Source of the DNA: Niastella yeongjuensis
Lineage (GTDB): Bacteria; Bacteroidota; Bacteroidia; Chitinophagales; Chitinophagaceae
Assembly: GCF_900110245.1 (NCBI RefSeq)
Contig: NZ_FOCZ01000003.1
Coordinates: forward strand, 1 to 64,000
DNA: 64,000 nucleotides
Direction of reading: 5' to 3'
Shown here: positions 56,447 through 64,000 of the stretch, piece by piece
How positions within the stretch are numbered: the first letter of the stretch is position 1
Layout: each line of letters opens with the position of its first letter
Made by a program: the position numbers and the translations under genes
Notes under the pieces: model-generated
What the model saw: the letters and a program-made list of their open reading frames with translations, nothing else
What the model was told of the DNA's origin: nothing
Database searches by the model: none

Positions 56447-57382
56447 TTACTGTACCAGTTTGGGTAATACTTTTTCTATCGTTTCCCGATCGCTTTCATA
56501 TTGCGCGGGCAGTTTCAAATGGGTACCCAATTCATTCACCGGTTCATCTATTGCAAAACCAGGATTATCGGTAGCCAGCTCAAACAACACGCCACCTGGT
56601 TCGCGGAAATACAAAGAGTAAAAGTAATTTCGGTCTATTTTCGGTGTTATATTATAACCTTTGCTGGCGATCTTTTCGCGGTATTGCATCAGCAACTGAT
56701 CGTTCTTTACGCGAAAAGCAACGTGGTGATTGGTACCACCGGCTACCAGTCCATGTGTAACTTCAGGTTCTTCCACCAGATCAACAATGGCGGCGTTTTC
56801 GATGGCATCGGTTACAAAGCGATACCGGTTACCTTCCTGCTTCAGTAATTTATAACCGAAGATATCGGTCAGAATGCTGGCGGTAGGTTTTATATTTCGA
56901 AGGGTTAACACAATACTGTGAAATCCTTTAATGGCGGTGTCTTTTTTAATGTCGCTGGTTTCCCAGGGAGTGCGGTTGTCGGCACCGGCTTCCACCAGCT
57001 GGATGCGCAAACCGTCCGGATCTTCAAAACGAAGGATCTGTTCGCCGAACTGTTCGTCAACCTGTCCGAACCGTACCTGGTGCTTTTCAAACTGATTGCT
57101 CCAGAAACCAAGGCTGCCTGCAGGCACCGCATAACCGATATCGGTAGCCATACCGGTACCTAAACGGCCGGGGTGTACGTGCGTCCAGGGAAAGAAGGTA
57201 AGAATGGTACCTGGGGTGCCATTTTCATTACCATAATAAAAGTGATACGTGTGCGGGTCATCAAAATTCACGGTTTTCTTTACTAATCTTAAACCAAGCA
57301 CTTTTGTATAAAAATCGAAATTGCGTTGGGCTTCGCCGGCTATCGCCGTAATGTGATGTATGCCCAGTATTTTATCTTCCAT
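56447..57382 (-). CDS. Ring-cleaving dioxygenase (MhqO-like, glyoxalase fold)
   Basis: Protein of 311 residues with two vicinal-oxygen-chelate domains (about 5-140 and 150-285). Opening LGIHHITAIAGEAQRNFDFY and the later GTNHHVAFRV and PGGVLFELATDNPGF supply the metal-binding histidines and glutamate. Such enzymes open hydroquinone or catechol rings. Followed directly by the MhqD-like hydrolase, and preceded by a YceI gene 101 bp upstream on the same strand. Confidence 0.9.
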   Translation of the reverse strand: MEDKILGIHHITAIAGEAQRNFDFYTKVLGLRLVKKTVNFDDPHTYHFYYGNENGTPGTILTFFPWTHVHPGRLGTGMATDIGYAVPAGSLGFWSNQFEKHQVRFGQVDEQFGEQILRFEDPDGLRIQLVEAGADNRTPWETSDIKKDTAIKGFHSIVLTLRNIKPTASILTDIFGYKLLKQEGNRYRFVTDAIENAAIVDLVEEPEVTHGLVAGGTNHHVAFRVKNDQLLMQYREKIASKGYNITPKIDRNYFYSLYFREPGGVLFELATDNPGFAIDEPVNELGTHLKLPAQYESDRETIEKVLPKLVQ

Positions 57383-57483
57383 AATTGTTAGTTCAAAATG
57401 TGAAAGGCTAAGGTTTGTTTGGCTGTATCCGGGTGAAACGCCTGCCTTTCAACAGGGGAGGCGTTTCACCCAGGCCATGAACA

Positions 57484-58017
57484 TTAAGCTTGTTTTACCA
57501 GCTGGATCTCCGCATTGAAACGGATATCGTCACCTACTACAACATTACCGGCTTCGGTAACTGCGCTCCAGGTTAAACCAAATTCTTTTCTGCTTATTTT
57601 ACCGGTTACAGTAAAACCAGCTTTTGTTTGTCCGTAGGGGTCAACTACTACGCCACCGCTTTCTACATTCAATACTACGGGTTTGGTAATACCTTTGATG
57701 GTTAAATCACCAGTCAGTTTACCTTCTTCGCCATTCAATTCCAGTTTGCTGCTTTTAAAAGCAATGTGGTTGTGGTTGGCAACGCTGAAGAAATCGTCAG
57801 ATTTCAGGTGGCCATCTCTTTGCTCGTTGTTGGTATCGATAGAAGATACATCGATAGAGGTTTCCACAGAGTTTACTTTGCTGAAGTTGTCGCCTTCGGT
57901 AGTAGCGGTTACATCAAAACTGTTGAAACGACCGCTAACGGTAGAGATCATAAGGTGTTTTACTTTAAAAGTAATTTCACTGTGCATCGGATCGAGAGAC
58001 CATTTAACTTGTGACAT
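57484..58017 (-). CDS. YceI-family protein, cytoplasmic form
   Basis: Lipocalin-like beta-barrel protein of 177 residues that binds polyisoprenoids or other amphiphiles. It opens with VKWSLDPMHSEITFKVKHLMISTVSGRF, the family start, and has GDLTIKGITKPV in the middle. No signal peptide, unlike E. coli YceI. ATG at 58017 is chosen because the family begins there; ten upstream codons are possible. A 17-bp motif at 58109-58125 is shared with the next YceI gene. Confidence 0.93.
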   Translation of the reverse strand: MSQVKWSLDPMHSEITFKVKHLMISTVSGRFNSFDVTATTEGDNFSKVNSVETSIDVSSIDTNNEQRDGHLKSDDFFSVANHNHIAFKSSKLELNGEEGKLTGDLTIKGITKPVVLNVESGGVVVDPYGQTKAGFTVTGKISRKEFGLTWSAVTEAGNVVVGDDIRFNAEIQLVKQA

Positions 58018-58108
58018 GTGTTTGTATTTTTTGGTTGTGATTATCATTTATTGACTCCACAAATTTCGCCCGGAAATGGGAGGTAGAGAATAGTGATATG
58101 ATGGAATC

Positions 58109-58125
58109 TGTTGTACATTTTATGG
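58109..58125. promoter_or_regulatory. 17-bp motif upstream of first YceI gene
   Basis: Plus-strand reading TGTTGTACATTTTATGG, about 92 bp upstream of the YceI start. It matches 58911-58927 at 16 of 17 positions. Probable site for a common regulator, perhaps the nearby AraC protein. Confidence 0.6.
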
Positions 58126-58180
58126 AGCCTCGCGAAAATGGTGGTTTTTAATGGGTTATTTGCTGCAAATGGTAAACCGG

Positions 58181-58307
58181 GGCAGAGGGCAGAGAGAAAG
58201 ACAAAAGGAGCGTTAAAATAAAAAAGCCAGCAGGTATTCCCACTAGCTACAGATTAATTATTTATTAAGTGTATTTTCTCCGCCCTCTGCCCTTTGCCTT
58301 CTGTCTT
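58181..58307. repeat. Inverted heptad arrays around a terminator
   Basis: Left units ggcagag/ggcagag/agaaaga (58181-58201). Right units ccgccct/ctgccct/ttgcctt/ctgtctt (58280-58307) are their complement type and touch the stop codon of the second YceI gene. Confidence 0.8.
58216..58247 (-). terminator. Terminator after second YceI gene
   Basis: A nine-pair stem including G-U pairs (gctagtggg/cctgctggc read on the minus strand) has a 4-nt loop, followed by TTTTTTATTTTA. Confidence 0.7.
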
Positions 58308-58849
58308 TAACTCAGCTTCAACAGCTGCAGATCGCAATGCACTTTTACTTCATCACTTAACAGTAAACCATTCTTGTCGAACAGCTGGTTCCAGGTAATA
58401 TTAAAATCTTTACGATTTAGTACGGTGTCCATATCAAATGCCGCCTTGGTATTGCCCATGGGGTCGGCACACATACCCAAAAAGTTAGCCGTGAAAGAAA
58501 AGGGATGCTCTATACCTTTTACGGTTAATATGCCGGTTACATGTATATTCTTATCCTGCATGGTAACCCCGGTCGATCTGAACTGGATCATCGGGAATTG
58601 CCGGGCATCAAAGAAATCGGGCGAACGCAGGTGATTGTCGCGTTCCTCATTACCGGTTGTCAGTGCATTTACATATATGGTGAGATTGATCTCGCTGTTA
58701 CAAAAACCATCCTGTCCGCTCACCACGGTTCCTTCAAACTCCCTGAACCAACCTGATACAGAAGTGATCAACAGGTATTTGGCATCGAACCGGATGGTTG
58801 AGTGAATGGGGTCGATGGCCCAGGTTGCTTGTTTTACGCTTGTACTCAT
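58307..58849 (-). CDS. YceI-family protein, second copy
   Basis: Protein of 180 residues, paralogue of the neighbouring YceI protein, again without signal peptide. Family start ATWAIDPIHSTIRFDAKYLLITSVSGWF and central GILTVKGIEHPFSF are present. ATG at 58849 is favoured over one five codons earlier. It has its own terminator, so the two YceI genes are separate units sharing an upstream motif. It begins 72 bp downstream of the AraC gene. Confidence 0.92.
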   Translation of the reverse strand: MSTSVKQATWAIDPIHSTIRFDAKYLLITSVSGWFREFEGTVVSGQDGFCNSEINLTIYVNALTTGNEERDNHLRSPDFFDARQFPMIQFRSTGVTMQDKNIHVTGILTVKGIEHPFSFTANFLGMCADPMGNTKAAFDMDTVLNRKDFNITWNQLFDKNGLLLSDEVKVHCDLQLLKLS

Positions 58850-58910
58850 AATTTCAACTAACAAAATAACAGAATATCAGGTCCGGAGGCAATTGACGAT
58901 CGCAGGATAA

Positions 58911-58927
58911 TGTTGTATATTTTATGG
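58911..58927. promoter_or_regulatory. 17-bp motif upstream of second YceI gene
   Basis: Reads TGTTGTATATTTTATGG and overlaps the last bases of the AraC coding region, 62 bp upstream of the YceI start. One mismatch to the copy at 58109. Confidence 0.6.
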
Positions 58928-59791
58928 CTGATTGCGTGCCCGGAAATCAGAGAAGCTTTCCCCGGAGGCGTTTTTAAAGAATTTGCTGAAATGGGCGGTA
59001 TCATCAAAACCCAGCTCATAGGCAATCTCTTTCATGGTAACCCGTGAATACACGGCCTGCCGTTTGGCTTCGAGGATAATACGTTGTTGAATATGATGAC
59101 TGGCGGGGGAACCGGTTATTTTCTTTACCACTTCATTCAGGTGGTTGGGCGTAACAGCCAGCTCTTCGGCATAATCAGTAACCATCTTTTTGGTGGTATA
59201 CTGCTTTTCAACCAGGGCAAAGAATTGTTTTACCAGGTCAATGCTTTTCGAGTGGGCTTCATTTTCTTTTGGCCGTTCATACTGCCGGGTAAGGTAGATC
59301 AGGAAGATCTTTAGAAAACCCCGCAGGATCTCGGCCCGCAACAGGAAGAAGTTATTGAACTCCTTCAGCATTTTATTAACGGCATCCTGCATTTCTTCCC
59401 CCATATCCCAGCTTACTTTAATCACCGGGGAATTGGAAAAAGTATAGAATAAGCCGGTATTGAACAGGAGGTCATAATTTTCTTCGGCGCCGCCCAGGAA
59501 CTCAGCCATAAAGGAGATCACATACCCTTCAATGTGGCCGGTTGCTTTCAGGTCATGTACCTGACCGGGGGTAATACAGTAAACGGTATTATCCTCCAGT
59601 TCATACTTCTCCAGGTCGATCAAATGGGTGCCGGAGCCTTTTTTTACCCAAATGATCGCAAAATAATTATGCCGGTGGGGACCTTCGTTTTGCTGGAACC
59701 GGTTTTGCGCTATCCATTCTGTGGTGTGTATCTCAAAGGGTACATTCACCGCCGATTTGTTGAGTTCCAGTATAGGATTGCTTAAGGACAT
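58922..59791 (-). CDS. AraC-family transcriptional regulator
   Basis: Protein of 289 residues with a cupin-like sensor domain (about 10-140, EGPHRHNYFAIIWVKKGSGTHLID) and a double helix-turn-helix domain at the C terminus (about 185-285, MKEIAYELGFDDTAHFSKFFKNASG). It precedes the YceI and MhqO/MhqD-like genes on the same strand and is a candidate regulator of that stress cluster. Confidence 0.93.
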   Translation of the reverse strand: MSLSNPILELNKSAVNVPFEIHTTEWIAQNRFQQNEGPHRHNYFAIIWVKKGSGTHLIDLEKYELEDNTVYCITPGQVHDLKATGHIEGYVISFMAEFLGGAEENYDLLFNTGLFYTFSNSPVIKVSWDMGEEMQDAVNKMLKEFNNFFLLRAEILRGFLKIFLIYLTRQYERPKENEAHSKSIDLVKQFFALVEKQYTTKKMVTDYAEELAVTPNHLNEVVKKITGSPASHHIQQRIILEAKRQAVYSRVTMKEIAYELGFDDTAHFSKFFKNASGESFSDFRARNQP

Positions 59792-59839
59792 GGTATTACT
59801 TAAAGAACACCAATAATAAATCTTTTTTGCGGTATTATC

Positions 59840-60517
59840 TTATTCGCTGATCAATAAACTGTTGGCTACTTTAAAACTTACCACTACCGATTTTTTTCCC
59901 TTCAGCAACAAGGTGTAATTTTTGTCGAATGCTTCCACTTCTTTCACTTTTACGGTATCGCCCAAAGACAGCCCGATCTTGTCGAGGTAATTCAAAAAAG
60001 CCGAGGAGTGATCGGTAACGCCGGTAAACTTGCCTTGGCTGCCGGGCGACAAAGCCGCCAGTAACACCGATTTGCTGATGGCGAAAACGCCCTTTGCATC
60101 GGGAATGGGATCGCCATGCGGATCGGTTTTGGGAAAATCGAGATAGGCGTCCAGTTTGTCGATCAGGTCCTGGCTATGGATATGCTCCAGCTGTTCGGCA
60201 ATATCATGTACCTCGTCCCAGCGAAACCCGAGTTTATCAACCAGGAACACTTCCCACAAGCGGTGCTTGCGAATGATGCCGATGGCCGCCAGTCTTCCTT
60301 TTTCCGTGAGCTTGAACCCTTTTGATTTTTGATAAGCCACCAGTTTTTTGGTGCTCATCTTTTTAAGCATATCGGTAACGGAAGCCATGTGTATACCCAG
60401 CAACTGTGCCAGGGCCGAGGTAGCTACCAATTCACCGTTGGCTTCCTGTAATTTATAAATGGCTTTCAGATAGTTTTCTTCTGCTGATGAATGCACGTGC
60501 GCTCGATTTTTGGGCAA
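59840..60517 (-). CDS. DtxR/MntR-family metal-dependent repressor
   Basis: Iron- or manganese-sensing repressor of 225 residues. N-terminal winged helix (about 8-70, SSAEENYLKAIYKLQE and VTDMLKKM), metal-binding and dimerisation domain (about 75-145, with HRLWEVFL, EVHDIAEQLEHI) and a C-terminal FeoA/SH3-like domain (about 155-222). It diverges from the di-heme/Rieske/porin operon; a DtxR-type palindrome lies 30 bp beyond its start, in the shared control region. Confidence 0.94.
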   Translation of the reverse strand: MPKNRAHVHSSAEENYLKAIYKLQEANGELVATSALAQLLGIHMASVTDMLKKMSTKKLVAYQKSKGFKLTEKGRLAAIGIIRKHRLWEVFLVDKLGFRWDEVHDIAEQLEHIHSQDLIDKLDAYLDFPKTDPHGDPIPDAKGVFAISKSVLLAALSPGSQGKFTGVTDHSSAFLNYLDKIGLSLGDTVKVKEVEAFDKNYTLLLKGKKSVVVSFKVANSLLISE

Positions 60518-60546
60518 ATTAGGGAAAGATGGACAAAAGCCGTAAT

Positions 60547-60562
60547 ATTAGGCTTGCCTAAT
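60547..60562. promoter_or_regulatory. DtxR-type palindrome
   Basis: The perfect arms ATTAGGC and GCCTAAT surround TT. This matches the TTAGG..CCTAA form of DtxR/IdeR/MntR boxes. It lies between the DtxR gene and the divergent di-heme lipoprotein operon, 57 bp before the latter's start, so metal-dependent repression of both is likely. Confidence 0.75.
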
Positions 60563-60619
60563 TATTATTGTTTTATTGATCTAATTATTTATTTTTGGAT
60601 AACTTTAATCTCGCTGTTT

Positions 60620-61819
60620 ATGAACAAGAAACGGATGGTGATGGGTTTGCTCATTACAATTTTGCTGGCTGCGCTGGCCTGTGATAAAATATTACCGGGG
60701 AAACCCGCCGATGATTCCATTCTCGACGGGCCCATAGATGGATTGACCGGCGAGCAACACCAAATGTTTCTCCGGGGCGATGTAGCGTTTAATGACGATG
60801 TGTTCACTGCCACCAATGGGTTGGGACCGTTGTTCGTTTCCACCAGTTGTGGCAGTTGTCATGCCGGTGATGGCAAGGGCCATCCCTTCACCACTTTAAC
60901 GCGGTTTGGGCAAACCGATAGTACCGGTAATACATTCATGCAGTTGGGCGGCCCGCAATTGCAAAACCGGGCCATTCCTTCTTTTATGCCGGAGCAGATA
61001 CCGGCAGGTGCTGCTTTTTCAAAATTCACGCCACCGGCAAATACCGGATTGGGTTTTTTAGATGCGGTGCCCGACAATACCATACTCTCCTTAGCAGATG
61101 AACACGATGCCGACGGCGATGGAATATCGGGGCGTGTAAATTGGATAACGCTGCCTCCGTATATCACCCATCGTCCCGGCACTGTGGAGCGTAATAATAA
61201 ATACATTGGCCGCTTTGGTAAAAAAGCCGCGGTGTACGACCTGATGCAACAAACCGCCAATGCCTACAACCAGGATATGGGAATCGTTTCTTCTTATGAA
61301 CCCTACGATTCGTATACCCACGCGGAAATAGATCCCGAGGTCACCAACCAGAAAGTGCTTGACCTGGTATTTTATTTAAGAACGCTGAAGGCGCCCATCC
61401 AACGCAATCAACACGATGCCGACGTCATCAGCGGTAAGCAGTTGTTCCTCAACATCGGTTGCGCCAAATGCCATATACCCGAATTAAAAACCGGCGATTA
61501 TTCCATTCCAGCGCTCGCTAATAAAACGTTTCAACCGTATACCGATCTGTTGTTGCATGATATGGGGCCGGGGTTGAATGATGGCTATACTGAAGGCGGG
61601 GCCATGCCTGCTGAATGGCGTACGCCGCCCTTGTGGGGACTGGGCCTTTCTAAAAATTCGCAGGGCGGACAATACTTCTTATTGCATGACGGACGGGCCA
61701 CTACCATTGAAGCAGCCATCAAAGGCCATGGGGGCGAAGCACAGGCCAGCAACGCCAGCTTTCAAAAACTATCGGCCACTGATCAGGCAGTATTGATCAA
61801 ATTCCTTGAATCATTGTAA
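60620..61819 (+). CDS. Di-heme oxidoreductase-family lipoprotein
   Basis: Exported c-type cytochrome of 399 residues. Signal peptide with lipobox LAALAC (lipidated C21). Heme-binding CGSCH at 77-81 and CAKCH at 281-285. The overall pattern (FTATNGLGPLFVSTSC, DEHDADGDGISGRVNW, TPPLWGLG) fits the DUF1111 or thiol-oxidoreductase-like family related to MauG/cytochrome c peroxidases. The frame is open to 60491, overlapping the DtxR gene, but ATG at 60620 opens the lipoprotein signal. First gene of an operon with the Rieske protein (11 bp) and porin. Confidence 0.92.
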   Translation: MNKKRMVMGLLITILLAALACDKILPGKPADDSILDGPIDGLTGEQHQMFLRGDVAFNDDVFTATNGLGPLFVSTSCGSCHAGDGKGHPFTTLTRFGQTDSTGNTFMQLGGPQLQNRAIPSFMPEQIPAGAAFSKFTPPANTGLGFLDAVPDNTILSLADEHDADGDGISGRVNWITLPPYITHRPGTVERNNKYIGRFGKKAAVYDLMQQTANAYNQDMGIVSSYEPYDSYTHAEIDPEVTNQKVLDLVFYLRTLKAPIQRNQHDADVISGKQLFLNIGCAKCHIPELKTGDYSIPALANKTFQPYTDLLLHDMGPGLNDGYTEGGAMPAEWRTPPLWGLGLSKNSQGGQYFLLHDGRATTIEAAIKGHGGEAQASNASFQKLSATDQAVLIKFLESL

Positions 61820-61830
61820 CCAATCATAAA

Positions 61831-62277
61831 ATGAACCGCAGAGAGTTTATTGCAAATACCTGTGCCGCCTGTTTGGGCGCCACGGCTGTATCGGGCTTAT
61901 TGTCGTCCTGTTCTTCTACCCGCTATACCAGCGGTACTATGGGTAAAGATGGCATTACGGTAAGTACCGATGAGTTTAAAACAAATAAGAAAGGTAAGAA
62001 TGGCTACCGGCCGTTTATCGTTGTACGCAATGAAAGCCTGAAATACCCCATTTATGTATATCGCTTTGGCGAAACCGAATACAGCGCCGTTTGGATGCAG
62101 TGCACCCACCAGGGCGCTGAGTTACAGGCCTCCGGCGATCAGTTGCAATGTTCGGCCCATGGAAGCGAGTTCAGTAATAAAGGAAAAGTAACCAATGGGC
62201 CCGCAGACAAAGACCTGCGCAGCTTTCCCGTTACGGTAAACAACAATGAATTATTTATCGACCTCAGAAAAGTATGA
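61831..62277 (+). CDS. Exported Rieske [2Fe-2S] lipoprotein
   Basis: Protein of 148 residues. The N terminus NRREFIANT resembles a twin-arginine signal, and LLSSC (C27) is a lipobox, so a folded, lipid-anchored iron-sulfur protein is expected. Cluster ligands are C91/H93 (CTHQGAEL) and C107/H110 (CSAHGSEF). It stands without quinol-oxidase subunits, next to a di-heme protein, so it may pass electrons to or from that cytochrome. Its stop overlaps the porin start by four bases (ATGA). Confidence 0.92.
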   Translation: MNRREFIANTCAACLGATAVSGLLSSCSSTRYTSGTMGKDGITVSTDEFKTNKKGKNGYRPFIVVRNESLKYPIYVYRFGETEYSAVWMQCTHQGAELQASGDQLQCSAHGSEFSNKGKVTNGPADKDLRSFPVTVNNNELFIDLRKV

Positions 62278-63500
62278 AACAGTATTACTTACTTATAACG
62301 CTGCTTTGCTCCACTGCAACCCTGTATGCACAGATAGATCCTGTGCTGCTGCGGAACACCCCAAAAGATACCGCTGAAATGAAGATGAACATGGACGCCA
62401 TCTATAACCGGCCGTTTTTACAATTGGGTAAATTGCCCGTTGCACTGGGCGGTTATGTGGAAGCCAATTACCAATACCTGAAAGAAAATGGCATCAGCGA
62501 AGGACATCAGTTCCAGATGCGGCGGTTGACGCTGTTTGTTTCTTCGGCTATTTCGAAACGCATAAAATTCCTGAGTGAAATAGAATTTGAAGATGGCACC
62601 AAAGAGATCAATATAGAATTTGCATCCGTTGATTTTGAGTTGTCACCCTTGTTGAACTTTCGCGGTGGCGTAGTGATGAATCCCATTGGCGCATTCAACC
62701 AAAACCACGATGGCCCCAAATGGGAGTTTATCGACCGGCCTATTTCTGCCACACAAATGCTGCCGGCTACCTGGAGCAACGTGGGGTTTGGTATTTTCGG
62801 GAAGAAGTATGTAAAAGACTGGGTGTATGCCTATGAAGCCTATTTTACCAATGGGTTCGATGACCAGATCATCAACAATGCCGAAGGCAAAACTTTTCTG
62901 CCGGCTTCCAAAACAAATGCCGATCGGTTTGAAGAAAGTTTTAATGGGAGTCCGCTGTTCACCGGCAAGGTAGCAGTAAAGAACCGGAAAATAGGGGAGT
63001 TGGGCCTTTCCTATATGGGCGGCATTTATAATAAGTACCAGGAAGATGGATTGACACTCGATAAAAAAAGACCGGTGAATGTATTTGCCATCGATTTTAA
63101 TACCACGCTGCCCAAATCAAAAACATATATTAATGGCGAATGGGCCTGGGTGCATGTAGATGTACCCGACACCTATACCGAGCAATTCGGCCGCAACCAG
63201 CAGGGCGGTTTTGTAGACATTGTACAGCCTGTTATTAAAAAGCCGATGATGGGTTTTGAAAAGGCCGTGCTGAATGTGGCGTTGCGACTGGAGTATGTTG
63301 ACTGGAACAAGGGCTCTTTTAAATCTACCGGCGGCAATATTTCAGATGAGGTATTTGCTTTTGTGCCGGCCATCAGCTGGCGGCCAACTCCGCAAACGGT
63401 GATCAGGCTGAATTATCGCCATAATACGCAGCACGATATCCTGGGTAATCCACCATCCAAAATAGCGGGTTTCCAGTTTGGGTTCTCCACTTATTTCTGA
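62274..63500 (+). CDS. Outer-membrane porin, phosphate-selective-porin (OprO/P)-like
   Basis: Beta-barrel protein of 408 residues. Signal peptide (to about residue 19, TLYAQ). Alternating strands, with FQMRRLTLFVSSAISKRIKFLSEIEFEDG early and an aromatic C terminus (FGFSTYF) suited to barrel assembly. Translationally coupled to the Rieske gene. In this operon it may pass anions or metal complexes under control of the DtxR regulator (inference); the OprO/P name need not mean phosphate. Confidence 0.85.
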   Translation: MKQYYLLITLLCSTATLYAQIDPVLLRNTPKDTAEMKMNMDAIYNRPFLQLGKLPVALGGYVEANYQYLKENGISEGHQFQMRRLTLFVSSAISKRIKFLSEIEFEDGTKEINIEFASVDFELSPLLNFRGGVVMNPIGAFNQNHDGPKWEFIDRPISATQMLPATWSNVGFGIFGKKYVKDWVYAYEAYFTNGFDDQIINNAEGKTFLPASKTNADRFEESFNGSPLFTGKVAVKNRKIGELGLSYMGGIYNKYQEDGLTLDKKRPVNVFAIDFNTTLPKSKTYINGEWAWVHVDVPDTYTEQFGRNQQGGFVDIVQPVIKKPMMGFEKAVLNVALRLEYVDWNKGSFKSTGGNISDEVFAFVPAISWRPTPQTVIRLNYRHNTQHDILGNPPSKIAGFQFGFSTYF

Positions 63501-63593
63501 TTGACGGAGTTGCCCCCGTATATTGTCGCAATACACCCCCGGTAAAATCGCTTTTCGGACGTAGGTTTGTCCCATCAAATAAAAACATTCTAT

Positions 63594-64000
63594 ATGCGAC
63601 GACTGGTTTTATTCATGCACGTAAGCCTTGATGGTTTTGTTACCGACCCCAACGGCGGCATGGGATTTATAAAAGTAGATGAAGAGATCTTTGATTATGT
63701 CGGCGATCGAACTAATCGTTCTGATATGGCTTTGTATGGCCGCGTTACTTACGAAATGATGGATGCCTACTGGCCATCGGCTCCTGATAAACCCAATGCC
63801 ACCAAACACGAAAAAGAGCATGGCGCCTGGTACAACAGGGTAGATAAAGTGGTATTGTCAAAAAGCATGAAAGGACAACAGAAACCCAATACCATTATCA
63901 TCAGTGAAGATGTGGAGCACCGGATAAAAGCATTGAAACAGCAGGCCGGATCAGAGATCCTGATCTTCGGCAGCCCTTCCGCCGCTCATTCCCTGATGCA
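63594..64000 (+). CDS. Dihydrofolate-reductase-family protein (RibD C-terminal type), partial
   Basis: Incomplete at the right edge; 135 codons seen from ATG at 63594. It opens RRLVLFMHVSLDGFVTDPNG and has MALYGRVTYEMM, KVVLSKSMKG and EILIFGSPSAAHS, the pattern of small DHFR/RibD-like reductases common in Bacteroidota. Substrate unknown. Confidence 0.85.
   Translation, partial: MRRLVLFMHVSLDGFVTDPNGGMGFIKVDEEIFDYVGDRTNRSDMALYGRVTYEMMDAYWPSAPDKPNATKHEKEHGAWYNRVDKVVLSKSMKGQQKPNTIIISEDVEHRIKALKQQAGSEILIFGSPSAAHSLM

Overview
The window reads as chromosomal DNA of a Bacteroidota bacterium, most likely Chitinophagaceae (Chitinophaga/Niastella-like; inference from gene content, not from a marker gene). 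The signs are two SusC/SusD pairs, four secreted proteins with C-terminal type IX secretion (T9SS) sorting domains, multimodular chitinases, LacI/AraC/DtxR regulators and moderate GC. I see no rRNA, tRNA, CRISPR array, insertion sequence or prophage. The right edge cuts a dihydrofolate-reductase-like gene.

Layout. 0-7 kb: a glucuronoxylan/hexuronate block with GH67 alpha-glucuronidase, a LacI regulator with a near-perfect operator, a SASA-type acetylesterase and mannonate dehydratase UxuA. 7-16.5 kb: an LtaS-like membrane phosphotransferase/sulfatase, a two-component system, a TonB-dependent receptor, a PAP2 phosphatase and a GH89 alpha-N-acetylglucosaminidase. 17-27 kb: a minus-strand cluster of SusC, SusD, Cys-type sulfatase, a 41-residue membrane peptide and a di-iron sterol-desaturase-family hydroxylase. 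27-36 kb: an NCS2 purine permease, a LamG/T9SS protein, a second SusC/SusD pair and a Crp/Fnr-like protein lacking the usual C-terminal end. 37-47 kb: a secreted polysaccharide-degrading block with GH18-F5/8C-CBM6, GH16-CBM6 and a 1459-residue chitinase with two GH18 domains, four Ig-like modules and two chitin-binding modules. 47-55 kb: an MFS transporter and an AraC regulator divergent from a TolC-RND-adaptor efflux operon. 55-60 kb: an MhqO/MhqD-like electrophile-detoxification pair, two cytoplasmic YceI proteins sharing a 17-bp upstream motif, and an AraC regulator. 60-64 kb: a DtxR-family regulator divergent, across a DtxR-type palindrome, from an operon of di-heme lipoprotein, Rieske lipoprotein and porin.

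The clearest unexplained signal is a set of degenerate short arrays with a period of exactly 7 bp (sometimes 8, once 11). They lie in about a dozen intergenic regions, each with its own unit, often end within a few bases of stop codons and often occur as inverted pairs. The gene system most worth following up is the sulfatase/mini-membrane-protein/sterol-desaturase operon with its SusCD pair, followed by the DtxR-linked di-heme/Rieske/porin operon.
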